The notes under the pieces are model-generated. The model did not search any database and was not told where the DNA came from. It saw only the letters and a program-made list of their open reading frames with translations. The translations under genes were made by a program, and so were the position numbers. This document shows, piece after piece, positions 40,903-47,738 of a DNA stretch of 64,000 bases. Where the stretch lies: positions 124,001-188,000 of the forward strand of contig NZ_JAEDXU010000006.1 in NCBI RefSeq assembly GCF_017830045.1, read 5' to 3'. The number at the start of each line of letters is the position of its first letter. Within the stretch, counting starts at the first letter, position 1. This stretch comes from Enterococcus larvae. GTDB lineage: Bacteria > Bacillota > Bacilli > Lactobacillales > Enterococcaceae.

Positions 40903-40926
40903 CACGGGCAAGTGAAATGAGATAAC
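40903..40926 (+). repeat. 24-bp direct repeat, copy 2
   Basis: Identical to 38903-38926. It begins 6 bp after the excisionase-like stop codon and lies 19 bp before the next small gene. Similarity may extend a little through GATGAAC. Confidence 0.8.
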
Positions 40927-40944
40927 AAAGAAGGGATGAACTAA

Positions 40945-41106
40945 ATGGGAGAACAAGAATTGTATAATTTAGCAATTAATCTGAAAAGTAAGGTAACAAT
41001 GGAATCGGCGAGAAGAGCAGAAGATGAAGACAAGGTTCAGTGGCTAGTTGAAGAAATTGCTGACAATATGATCCTTTTATCACGATTGATAGGAGAAAGA
41101 GAATGA
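40945..41106 (+). CDS. Small hypothetical protein, 53 aa
   Basis: 53 residues (starts MGEQELYNLAINLKSK), helical and charged, no known domain. SD AAGGGATG upstream. Its stop codon overlaps the next start (ATGA, 41103-41106), so it is translationally coupled. Too short for many gene callers. Confidence 0.6.
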   Translation: MGEQELYNLAINLKSKVTMESARRAEDEDKVQWLVEEIADNMILLSRLIGERE

Positions 41107-41327
41107 ATGCTGATTTATTTTTAGTCCATTCTACTTTAGGTGGCGAAACACATGAATGCTCTTCGTTAGATGAAGCTGAAAAAATATTTGATATGGAATG
41201 TGATCATTATTCTCAAATGTCAGAAGATTCAACAGAAGTCTATATTCTACAGGCAATAAAAAAAGGATTTCATAAAAATGAAGATGAGGAAGGCTTTGTG
41301 ACACGAACCTTCGAATCTGAAAAGTAG
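41103..41327 (+). CDS. Small hypothetical protein, 74 aa
   Basis: 74 residues, acidic (pattern STLGGETHECSSLDEAEKIF). Starts in the ATGA overlap with the previous gene. No recognised domain and no membrane segment. Part of the accessory small-gene run. Confidence 0.6.
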   Translation: MNADLFLVHSTLGGETHECSSLDEAEKIFDMECDHYSQMSEDSTEVYILQAIKKGFHKNEDEEGFVTRTFESEK

Positions 41328-41360
41328 CGTCCGCCCCGGCATAAAGAAAGGAAAGGTTGA

Positions 41361-41582
41361 ATGTCAGAAGAAATTGAAGGATTGAAAAATATTTTATCGA
41401 GATATAGTTTGAGCCATATTCATTACGGAGAAAAGATGTTGAAAGAAGAACAGATCGTAGTACCTTCGTTCCATTTTGAAGAGGAAGGCTTAAGTGGTTT
41501 TTCTTTTATAGCAGATATTAATGCGAAAACTGCTTATCATGCTACGTTGAGTACAAATCAGCGGTTCATTTATATAGAGTAA
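41361..41582 (+). CDS. Small hypothetical protein, paralogue of 42374-42592
   Basis: 73 residues. The C-terminal half FIADINAKTAYHATLS and the final IYIE are almost the same in the gene at 42374. The N-terminal parts align more weakly (LSRYSLSHIHY against LARYGLAWNYC). The family is not recognised. SD AAAGG. Confidence 0.62.
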   Translation: MSEEIEGLKNILSRYSLSHIHYGEKMLKEEQIVVPSFHFEEEGLSGFSFIADINAKTAYHATLSTNQRFIYIE

Positions 41583-41615
41583 AAAATCACATCGCATTGA
41601 GAAAGGATGATTCGA

Positions 41616-41828
41616 ATGTCAGTGTTATTGATTAGAAAACTGAAACGTTTAGGATCAGCAAGCGAATGTCATATTACTTTTTCAAATGGAAATTGGGTGC
41701 GTGGTACAGTACATGTCTTGTTAAAAAATGAAGATGTTTTGAAACATGGAAATGAGTGTATTAAGTCAAAGTTTTCATGCACCACAAATGAAGGTCGTTA
41801 TCATGAAATTATTTGTTCGAAAGAATGA
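41616..41828 (+). CDS. Small hypothetical protein, 70 aa
   Basis: 70 residues from ATG 41616, seven bases after AAAGG; an in-frame ATG at 41607 lies inside the SD. Basic N-terminus (LLIRKLKRLG) and a beta-rich centre. No recognised domain. Confidence 0.55.
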   Translation: MSVLLIRKLKRLGSASECHITFSNGNWVRGTVHVLLKNEDVLKHGNECIKSKFSCTTNEGRYHEIICSKE

Positions 41829-41886
41829 ACAGGTTTAATGGGTAGTGGTAATTAACAACCGACCTACACAAGAGAGGATGAAAAAA

Positions 41887-42330
41887 ATGCCAACTAGTTT
41901 AATGCATTATGCGTACAAATTTGTTGAGGTAAAAGGATTCACTAAACCAACCGAACAAAATATGAGTGAAGTGTTTGAAAGGGTTGTTTTACCTCCAAAA
42001 ATGGAAAAGTTTGATCAAATCAGGGAGTTGATTCTTGAAGAACAATCGAGGCTGAGACTCGAAATGAGTGGAGAAGAATTTAAAGATAGTTCAAAAGATA
42101 GTCGCTGCATAGAGGCTATGGATAGATTGAGTAGATTAAAAATAAATAGCCTCCGTAACTATGATCCGAGTAGTGAAAACAATTTCGCTGATACATATTT
42201 TTCTGTTTTACATGAACTCGATATGTGGGATGAAGGGGAATGGAAAGAGTTGGGATACAAACCTGCAAAGACTGCTCGATGTTGGCTTGAAGAATATAGA
42301 TATCTATATAAAGAATATGAATATAGATAA
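41887..42330 (+). CDS. Hypothetical protein, 147 aa
   Basis: 147 residues from ATG 41887 (MPTSLMHYAYKFVEVKG). The longer frame begins at 41845, but AGAGAGG sits 12-18 bp before this ATG and the same spacing is used by its neighbours. Helical, charged, ends LEEYRYLYKEYEYR. No recognised domain. Confidence 0.55.
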   Translation: MPTSLMHYAYKFVEVKGFTKPTEQNMSEVFERVVLPPKMEKFDQIRELILEEQSRLRLEMSGEEFKDSSKDSRCIEAMDRLSRLKINSLRNYDPSSENNFADTYFSVLHELDMWDEGEWKELGYKPAKTARCWLEEYRYLYKEYEYR

Positions 42331-42373
42331 ATAGCAACCGTCCCAACTAATTGTGTAAGAGAGGATGAAAGAA

Positions 42374-42592
42374 ATGGAAGAAATTGAAGTATTTAGAGCG
42401 ATTCTTGCGAGATATGGCTTGGCTTGGAACTATTGCATCGAAACATTGAGAAGAGAAAAGCAGCTTACGATTATAACGTATTCTTTTAAGAAAAGAGAGG
42501 TCTGTGTTGAAGAATTTATAGCAGATATTAATGGGAAAACAGCATATCACGCCACATTGAGTGTTGATGGGTCATGTATTTATATAGAATAG
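42374..42592 (+). CDS. Small hypothetical protein, paralogue of 41361-41582
   Basis: 72 residues from ATG 42374 (MEEIEVFRAILARYG); ATG 42365 is an alternative. Shares FIADINGKTAYHATLS and IYIE with the gene at 41361. Preceded by the recurring intergenic motif with GCAACC and AGAGAGGATGA. Confidence 0.6.
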   Translation: MEEIEVFRAILARYGLAWNYCIETLRREKQLTIITYSFKKREVCVEEFIADINGKTAYHATLSVDGSCIYIE

Positions 42593-42624
42593 CAACCACT
42601 CCACTGATAGAAAGGGAGATATAG

Positions 42625-42840
42625 ATGAATAAATTAATTGCAGAATACAAAGATGCTGCTGAACATGTAGAAAGGCTTAAAAATGATTTTCATTCAAAAT
42701 TTACAGAAGTTCCGTCTGATTCAGAATCTATTTCAAGAATGAGAAGAGACTATGAATTCTATCAAGGATTGCTGGAAGAAAAGTGGCTTGAAATGGACAA
42801 GTTACATTCAGATATTAAGAGGGCTAGTCGTTTAGATTGA
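42625..42840 (+). CDS. Small coiled-coil hypothetical protein, 71 aa
   Basis: 71 residues, almost entirely helical with heptad-like spacing (LIAEYKDAAEHVERLKNDF, YEFYQGLLEEKWLEMDKL). SD AAAGGGAG. No known domain. Confidence 0.6.
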   Translation: MNKLIAEYKDAAEHVERLKNDFHSKFTEVPSDSESISRMRRDYEFYQGLLEEKWLEMDKLHSDIKRASRLD

Positions 42841-42876
42841 GCAACCACCCTACGTTGTGAGAGGAGTGATGAAAAA

Positions 42877-43086
42877 ATGAGTAGTTTAATTCAAGTGAAA
42901 AGTATAAGCGATGTTTTAGATAAATATCAATTTTTTGACAATTTGTGTAGGCTTACTTTTTTGAATGAAATGATGGAAGGTAAAGGAGAATATTATCTTG
43001 ATACAACTGATTCTGAATACCCTGCACTTTTGGATTATCGAGAAAAGTATTTTGCTTCCTTATGTGAAAAGAGTGATGAAGAGTAG
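42877..43086 (+). CDS. Small hypothetical protein, 69 aa
   Basis: 69 residues, acidic at the end. SD GAGAGGAG with a nearby out-of-frame ATG. No recognised domain. Follows the recurring GCAACCACCC intergenic motif. Confidence 0.58.
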   Translation: MSSLIQVKSISDVLDKYQFFDNLCRLTFLNEMMEGKGEYYLDTTDSEYPALLDYREKYFASLCEKSDEE

Positions 43087-43117
43087 CAACCACCCCACCA
43101 AGAGAGGATGAATAAGT

Positions 43118-43366
43118 ATGTATGGGTTATATTGCGAGGCGATTAATCTGAAAGGATTTGTGATTGGCGAGTATACATTTCAAGGAGAGCAGTTTTTATC
43201 AACCGAATTTGTAGGCGGTTATAATACACGTCGAATTAAGGTATATCAATCAAAAAAAAGAGCTGAAACGATGGCAAAAAAACTGAAAGATAAGTTCTGG
43301 CTCGAAATAGAAGTGAAGGAATTTACAGAAGAAGAGTTGAGAACTATTGAAGAATCAAAAAAATAA
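43118..43366 (+). CDS. Small hypothetical protein, 82 aa
   Basis: 82 residues: a short beta-rich N-terminus (YTFQGEQFLSTEFVGGYN) and a charged helical C-terminus. Last gene of the small-gene run that uses the GCAACC...AGAGAGGATGA spacer. Confidence 0.58.
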   Translation: MYGLYCEAINLKGFVIGEYTFQGEQFLSTEFVGGYNTRRIKVYQSKKRAETMAKKLKDKFWLEIEVKEFTEEELRTIEESKK

Positions 43367-43376
43367 CAGAACAAAA

Positions 43377-43454
43377 GTGGGGGGCTGATATTTATCAAAG
43401 AGTTAGGCCTGTTCAGGAAGCCTAAAGAATCAGGCTTTAGTGCTAATCCCCCAC
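43377..43454 (+). other. Structured leader with mutually exclusive hairpins
   Basis: GTGGGGG (43377-43383) pairs with CCCCCAC (43448-43454). Inside, TTAGGC (43403-43408) can pair with GCCTAA (43420-43425), or AAGCCT (43418-43423) with AGGCTT (43432-43437); the two pairings compete. A 39-codon frame without a normal start runs from 43385 to 43504 through this region. It may be a regulatory RNA upstream of the acetyltransferase gene. Confidence 0.4.
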
Positions 43455-43570
43455 CTGTACCAATTATATTTCACGAAACAGGAAAAGTAAAATTCAAGGG
43501 TTGAAAGGATAACTTCATATAATGCTAGAGTATATCAACTAATGGTTGTGTAACAGAAAGGAATAGGATT

Positions 43571-44059
43571 ATGGATAATTTGGAAATATATGAAATTGTC
43601 ATTGCGGATCGAGATTTTAAAATATGTGAAACTTTGATGAATGAAAATATCGTTAAAAATGATGGGAAAGGGATACTAAGTGAAATAGCTATATATGATG
43701 CAGAAATACTCATTGTAGCAAGCGTTGAAAAAGAAATTATTGGTTATTGTGCATTTTCAAGAATTTATGATTATGTTCAAATTGGAAATGTTGGAGGTGT
43801 ACTTCCACATGAGGGATTCTATATAGAACAAATACTTGTTTTAAAGGAGTATCAACGAAAAGGTGTTGCGTTTGCTATGGTTGATTTTCTGCAAAAAAAG
43901 TATCAAGAAGATTTATTTTCTCACGTGAGTATAAAAAACAAAAAATCTATTCTCATGCATATTAAGCATAACTTTCAGCCGATAGATTTTTATATGAATG
44001 AAAATTTTTATGGAATAACCGACTATGTTAGTTTGTTCATGAAAAGATCGTACACTTAG
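43571..44059 (+). CDS. GNAT family N-acetyltransferase
   Basis: 162 residues. Acetyl-CoA-binding motif A reads EQILVLKEYQRKGVAFAMV (Q/RxxGxx). The fold is complete: helix 1, three strands, motif A, and a C-terminal strand. The substrate is unknown; it could be a small molecule or a protein N-terminus. A cargo-type gene of the element. Confidence 0.82.
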   Translation: MDNLEIYEIVIADRDFKICETLMNENIVKNDGKGILSEIAIYDAEILIVASVEKEIIGYCAFSRIYDYVQIGNVGGVLPHEGFYIEQILVLKEYQRKGVAFAMVDFLQKKYQEDLFSHVSIKNKKSILMHIKHNFQPIDFYMNENFYGITDYVSLFMKRSYT

Positions 44060-44082
44060 CAGAATGAACGGAGGAACAGAAA

Positions 44083-44361
44083 ATGAATATTGAAAAATAC
44101 AAAAATTGTGTTGAAGAGGTCAAAGATAAACACGGAAAGGTAATCAAATATCATGATGTTTGCCGATTATCTAATGGAGAAATGCTTTTGATTGAAAAAG
44201 GTTTTAACCATCGTCACAAAACAACAGGGCTTACAGCGAACAATGACTTTATCGGATTGAGAGATTGGCTAGATGTTTACCCGGATGGAGAACTTGAAAT
44301 TGTGGGGAATGTTGATTTTGTCGCTGATGCTGACTTTCCAGAAGTAGGAGAAGTTAAATGA
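44083..44361 (+). CDS. Hypothetical protein, 92 aa
   Basis: 92 residues (MNIEKYKNCVEEVKDKHG). Beta-rich with GEMLLIEKGF and DVYPDGELEIVGNVDF. No recognised domain. Its stop overlaps the start of the SemiSWEET-like gene (ATGA), so the two are coupled. Confidence 0.6.
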   Translation: MNIEKYKNCVEEVKDKHGKVIKYHDVCRLSNGEMLLIEKGFNHRHKTTGLTANNDFIGLRDWLDVYPDGELEIVGNVDFVADADFPEVGEVK

Positions 44362-44873
44362 TTATAAACATCTTAGGCGCTATTGCAAACCTCACTAGTT
44401 TGATTCTATGGGTTCCGCAAGCAAAGACGACGTGGAAGAATCGGAATAACATACAGGCGCTTTCAGGTGTCAGCATTGCTACTCAAATCATTGTAGCGAT
44501 CAATACGATCCTATGGTGTGTCTATGGGCTACTAATCTCAAATATCTGGTTGCCATTAGGTACAATCATTATTTTACCTTTAGCGACCCTGACGATATTT
44601 TTGAAACTGAAATCAACTAAAGAAAAACCGGATGATGTTGAATCGAGATCATGGTTTACATTTTCGGACTATAAGAAGCTAAGTGTAGTAGATAAGGAAC
44701 GTTGCTTAAGAGCAATCTATAGCGCCGATTTTCATAAGTACCTTAAGCATGAATTGTTGAACTGGGAATCTTATGAAATGATGAGCGATTTAGAAAAGAT
44801 GTATTGGGATAGAGAATTATGGGCTGAGAAAAAAACTGCTCCCAAAAAAGGCATAGATGTAAAGAAGAAATGA
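44358..44873 (+). CDS. SemiSWEET/PQ-loop protein with C-terminal extension
   Basis: 171 residues. Residues 1-85 form three membrane helices with the PQ-loop motif (LILWVPQAKTTWKNRN, LWCVYGLLI), the SemiSWEET unit, which dimerises to move sugars or other small solutes. Residues 90-171 are a charged cytosolic extension (WFTFSDYKKLSVVDKERCLRA) not present in normal 90-residue SemiSWEETs. Start overlaps the upstream gene. Transport function is inference from the family. Confidence 0.75.
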   Translation: MIINILGAIANLTSLILWVPQAKTTWKNRNNIQALSGVSIATQIIVAINTILWCVYGLLISNIWLPLGTIIILPLATLTIFLKLKSTKEKPDDVESRSWFTFSDYKKLSVVDKERCLRAIYSADFHKYLKHELLNWESYEMMSDLEKMYWDRELWAEKKTAPKKGIDVKKK

Positions 44874-44879
44874 GGCGTG

Positions 44880-45017
44880 ATGATGGAAAAAGGCAAAAGC
44901 AATCTACTTTTATTTTGGAAAACAATCAAACTACCTTTAGCAATGGTTTTGTCTTACATGGCTCTTTATATTGCTTTTTGGTTAGTAGAAAAATTATCAG
45001 GATTACTTTTAAGATAA
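44880..45017 (+). CDS. Small single-pass membrane protein, 45 aa
   Basis: 45 residues, one hydrophobic helix (LPLAMVLSYMALYIAFWLV) after a basic N-terminus. Six bp after the SemiSWEET-like gene with GAGGCG upstream, so part of the same unit. Function unknown. Confidence 0.55.
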   Translation: MMEKGKSNLLLFWKTIKLPLAMVLSYMALYIAFWLVEKLSGLLLR

Positions 45018-45599
45018 GGTGGTAAGAGCTTGAACAGCAGAACACCTTGTAAAATGAGCAATTTTTCTTTATGAGAGTATCTGTAAAAAAATATGGATAT
45101 TCTGATAAGGCTGAATCGCCTTGTTGATCCTTGAAAAATGAATAAGGAGTATTAATCAGAAATGATCAATACTCCTACTACAAGAGGTTTCCCTCCTGCA
45201 TAAAATGTGGTGTTTTAAGTATAAGGGATGAAATGATTTTTGTAAAATCTGCCTGTTGGCTGCTTGCTGAAGCATTTGTAAAATCAGTAGTCGTTCGCTG
45301 AGCTTGAAAAATAGAAGGGGAATGCTGATAGCGCTAGATGGAACTTATAGCTCTGGTAACAGACGTAAGGGCGCTTGACTGACAAAGAGTCTATTGTCCG
45401 TTAACCCTAACGGAAAGAAACGCCATGATCCTTCTTCTTAAGAAGAGAAGCGAAGAAAAGGGTTAAATAAAAGCTAAGTAAAATGCAAAATGAATTGCCA
45501 AAGTGAACGATCATATGTGATGAAATTAAACACTTTGGCAATTAATCAAATAATAAAAAGCAATAATATAAAAACTTTCAAGGAGGAAATTTAGGCAAA
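45018..45599 (+). other. 580-bp non-coding, hairpin-rich region
   Basis: No gene with an SD is present. Visible structures: AGGAGTATT (45145) with AATACTCCT (45168); CCGTTA with TAACGG near 45400; the palindrome CTTCTTAAGAAG near 45433; and a long inverted repeat AATTGCCAAAGTG (45493-45505) with CACTTTGGCAATT (45531-45543). Could be a single-strand origin, a regulatory RNA or a long leader. Confidence 0.4.
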
Positions 45600-45638
45600 A
45601 TGAAAACATTCATGATTTTACAAACGTCAAACTATTAA
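45600..45638 (+). CDS. Possible 12-codon leader peptide
   Basis: ATG 45600 follows a strong AAGGAGG (45580-45586) at 13 bp and encodes 12 residues (MKTFMILQTSNY) before TAA. A terminator-like hairpin follows at 45677-45728. The arrangement recalls a transcription attenuator, but the spacing of SD and ATG is long. Confidence 0.3.
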   Translation: MKTFMILQTSNY

Positions 45639-45676
45639 GAGAATTGCTGCAAAAAGATTAGATTAGATAAAGTATA

Positions 45677-45728
45677 GGGAGATACGTAGATCGCAACAAA
45701 CTATTAGAGGTGTGCGCTGTATCTTTTT
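45677..45728 (+). promoter_or_regulatory. Repeated hairpin leader, copy 1 (attenuator-like)
   Basis: Starts GGGAGATACGTAGATCGCAA. AGATAC pairs with GTATCT and CGCA with TGCG around an A-rich loop; TTTTA follows. Copy 2 lies at 46419-46466. Each copy precedes one of two related genes. Confidence 0.55.
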
Positions 45729-45762
45729 ATTCAGGTATTAGTAAAAAAAGGTGGGATGTTTA

Positions 45763-46092
45763 GTGATTATTCGAAATATAGACCAACTTTCCGAAATTTG
45801 GGAAGGGTTGGAAAAAGAACTATTCAAAAAAATAGATAATGCGGTTCAAGACTTCGGTTTAGATATAACTGTTCATGAAAAAAATATTCATAACCTGAAA
45901 TCTTATGTTAGTGATGAAATTAGCTCTGCTGCATATCATGCGGAAGAATTATTCAATGATAAATTTTCAGAAGAGGGTATGCCACTGTCTAGGCTAACTG
46001 ATATGTTCGAAGAACATGAACATAGGTTGCTTGACGAAACAAAAGAGAAAATTTCTTTCATCAAGCAAATTTTAGAAAATATGAATAGCTAG
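45763..46092 (+). CDS. Hypothetical helical protein, paralogue of 46566-46892
   Basis: 109 residues from GTG 45763, which has AAGGTGG 9 bp upstream (a GTG at 45751 lies in the SD). Long amphipathic helices: WEGLEKELFKKIDNAVQDF matches FEEELMKEIDHKIKKF of the second copy. No recognised domain. Confidence 0.58.
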   Translation: MIIRNIDQLSEIWEGLEKELFKKIDNAVQDFGLDITVHEKNIHNLKSYVSDEISSAAYHAEELFNDKFSEEGMPLSRLTDMFEEHEHRLLDETKEKISFIKQILENMNS

Positions 46093-46107
46093 AAAAGAGG
46101 TGTTAAG

Positions 46108-46404
46108 ATGGCTTTTGATGTTTTGGCACATGATGATAAATTCCGATATCAACTACTTGATAGAATGAGGCTTGATGTTCGTTATGTCATAAGATTAGCT
46201 GCTGAAATGAAAGAGGATGGCAACACTGAGTTTGATTATCTGTTAGAAAATCATTTGTGGGGTGGAAAAAGTGAACATTTTTCTACAATGAGAAAAATCC
46301 TAGAAAGTTTTTTGGATGATGATAAACCAGAATGGTATTCTTTCGATCAATTGAATAGTGATAAAAAACATCTTGAAGAAATTGTCGGTGTGGAATTAGG
46401 TTGA
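46108..46404 (+). CDS. LPD11-like protein
   Basis: 98 residues. The pattern FRYQLLDRMRLDVRYVIRLA, then LLENHLWGG, STMRKILESF and KPEWYSF matches the large polyvalent protein-associated domain 11 group, small proteins common in Tn916-like and phage-plasmid elements. Role unknown. Confidence 0.65.
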   Translation: MAFDVLAHDDKFRYQLLDRMRLDVRYVIRLAAEMKEDGNTEFDYLLENHLWGGKSEHFSTMRKILESFLDDDKPEWYSFDQLNSDKKHLEEIVGVELG

Positions 46405-46418
46405 TAAATTGATTGATA

Positions 46419-46466
46419 GGGAGATACGTAGATCGCAACAAAATAAAATAAGAGTGCGCTGTATCT
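46419..46466 (+). promoter_or_regulatory. Repeated hairpin leader, copy 2
   Basis: Same GGGAGATACGTAGATCGCAA start and the same AGATAC/GTATCT and CGCA/TGCG stems as copy 1, with a different loop and no T-run directly after. Confidence 0.55.
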
Positions 46467-46565
46467 GTTTACGAACAAAAGCGACTGAACATGTGAATTT
46501 ATTAAGTCAAGTTTTATGTTGAAAAGCCTACAAAGGCTTATTTTTTATGGAAAGGAAAGTTTTTT

Positions 46566-46892
46566 ATGGAGTTGATTCTAAAAGAAATGGAAGAGGTGCG
46601 TTATTGGTGGAGTCAATTTGAAGAGGAACTGATGAAAGAAATAGATCATAAAATTAAGAAGTTCAATATTAATCAAGAAAGAAATAAAGTTGAACTTGAT
46701 GAAATGAAAGAAATTATCAGGTATGAAGCAGAGCGAGAAGGTATAGAGGCGACAGTGATGTTTATAGAGCAGTATTTTTTTACAGGGATGAATATGAAAA
46801 TTCTCAGAAATCTGTTTTTAAAGCGTTATGAAGAATGGAACATCGTAGTAAATCAAAAAATAAATCTAATGCTTCAATTACAGGAAGCATAA
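46566..46892 (+). CDS. Hypothetical helical protein, paralogue of 45763-46092
   Basis: 108 residues, helical. Shares the N-terminal EEEL-K-ID--I--F pattern and length with the gene at 45763, and both follow the same hairpin leader. SD AAAGGAAAG. No recognised domain. Confidence 0.58.
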   Translation: MELILKEMEEVRYWWSQFEEELMKEIDHKIKKFNINQERNKVELDEMKEIIRYEAEREGIEATVMFIEQYFFTGMNMKILRNLFLKRYEEWNIVVNQKINLMLQLQEA

Positions 46893-46917
46893 CACTAAAA
46901 GAAAGTAGGAAAAAGAA

Positions 46918-47268
46918 ATGGGAGAATTAAAACGACCAAAAGTGAAAAATGAAAAATTAGCAGGTACAAAAGTGAATGGACGTGTAGAAAATCGTAGGGT
47001 TTGGGTTGATGGTGTGCAGCTCACAATGAAAGCATACTCATTAAGGAATCCTGAATTTGGCGCATTTGAAGCATTGGTTCCGGCTAGAGGCGGCGTGGCT
47101 GTTCAACCGCATTTAGAGATTGAAATGGTAAATCCGTGTTTCCTGTCAATCGGAAGAGTAAACAGTACATCACGAACAAATGCAGCAGGTCAACGAGAAA
47201 CGGATCATGTCGCATTCATCGAAAGAAGTATCATTGCAGATAGCTTGAAATTAAAGGGGGAAAAATAA
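46918..47268 (+). CDS. DUF961/YdcP-like protein of conjugative element (Orf23-like)
   Basis: 116 residues. In Tn916-type elements two small DUF961 proteins precede the coupling protein (Orf23, Orf22). This one has KVNGRVENRRVWVDGVQLT, VLVPARGG-like (VPARGGVAV) and VNPCFLSIGR features of that group. It directly precedes its partner, with one base between stop and start. Confidence 0.68.
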   Translation: MGELKRPKVKNEKLAGTKVNGRVENRRVWVDGVQLTMKAYSLRNPEFGAFEALVPARGGVAVQPHLEIEMVNPCFLSIGRVNSTSRTNAAGQRETDHVAFIERSIIADSLKLKGEK

Positions 47269-47269
47269 T

Positions 47270-47674
47270 ATGTCATCAATTAAAATTCCGGAGAATAACT
47301 TGACAGAGTACATTGATTTTGAAGAAACATTTGGAAAGCTGACTTTCTTGGAACAGATTGCAGATGCAGAAGCACGAGAAGAAGATGGTTCACGTGGCGG
47401 CGCAACGGCTGTTCGTTTTGAGGTGCTTTCTGAAACTCAGGGAGTTGAGTTTCGTGTGAAAATTGACTTGACAGACAATCCTATGATTGACTTGTCTCAG
47501 TTTTCTATGGACGATGAAATTGAGCTAGTTGAACCACAAGTGTTCGAGCGTAATATTAACAACGAACGTCAGCCAAATATGATTGTAACAATTGAAGCGT
47601 TAGACGTGAAGAAAAAAACAGGGAAAGCCGCACAACCTGCTTCACAACCACAAACAGACAAAAACAAAAAATAA
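47270..47674 (+). CDS. DUF961/YdcP protein of conjugative element (Orf22-like)
   Basis: 134 residues: ETFGKLTFLEQIADAEAREE, TAVRFEVLSETQG and VEPQVFERN are characteristic of YdcP proteins of Tn916/ICEBs1-like elements. Polar C-terminal tail rich in Gln and Lys. Likely accessory to transfer or element maintenance. A terminator follows at 47681-47711. Confidence 0.78.
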   Translation: MSSIKIPENNLTEYIDFEETFGKLTFLEQIADAEAREEDGSRGGATAVRFEVLSETQGVEFRVKIDLTDNPMIDLSQFSMDDEIELVEPQVFERNINNERQPNMIVTIEALDVKKKTGKAAQPASQPQTDKNKK

Positions 47675-47680
47675 CCTTTG

Positions 47681-47711
47681 AGCGATAGTTTAAACGAGCT
47701 ATCGCTTTTAA
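47681..47711 (+). terminator. Terminator after the DUF961 pair
   Basis: AGCGATAG pairs with CTATCGCT; TTTTAATTTT follows. Confidence 0.7.
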
Positions 47712-47738
47712 TTTTGAAAAAAAGATTGGAGGCTCTAC

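Noticed and set aside
40900-43400. CRISPR array or restriction system in the accessory region
   Set aside because: The repeated spacers are gene linkers of changing length, not regular repeats, and no cas or methylase gene is present.
43385-43504. A 39-codon gene with a non-standard start
   Set aside because: No ATG, GTG or TTG and no well-placed SD; the DNA there is better explained by hairpins. Kept only as a possibility within the structured-region entry.
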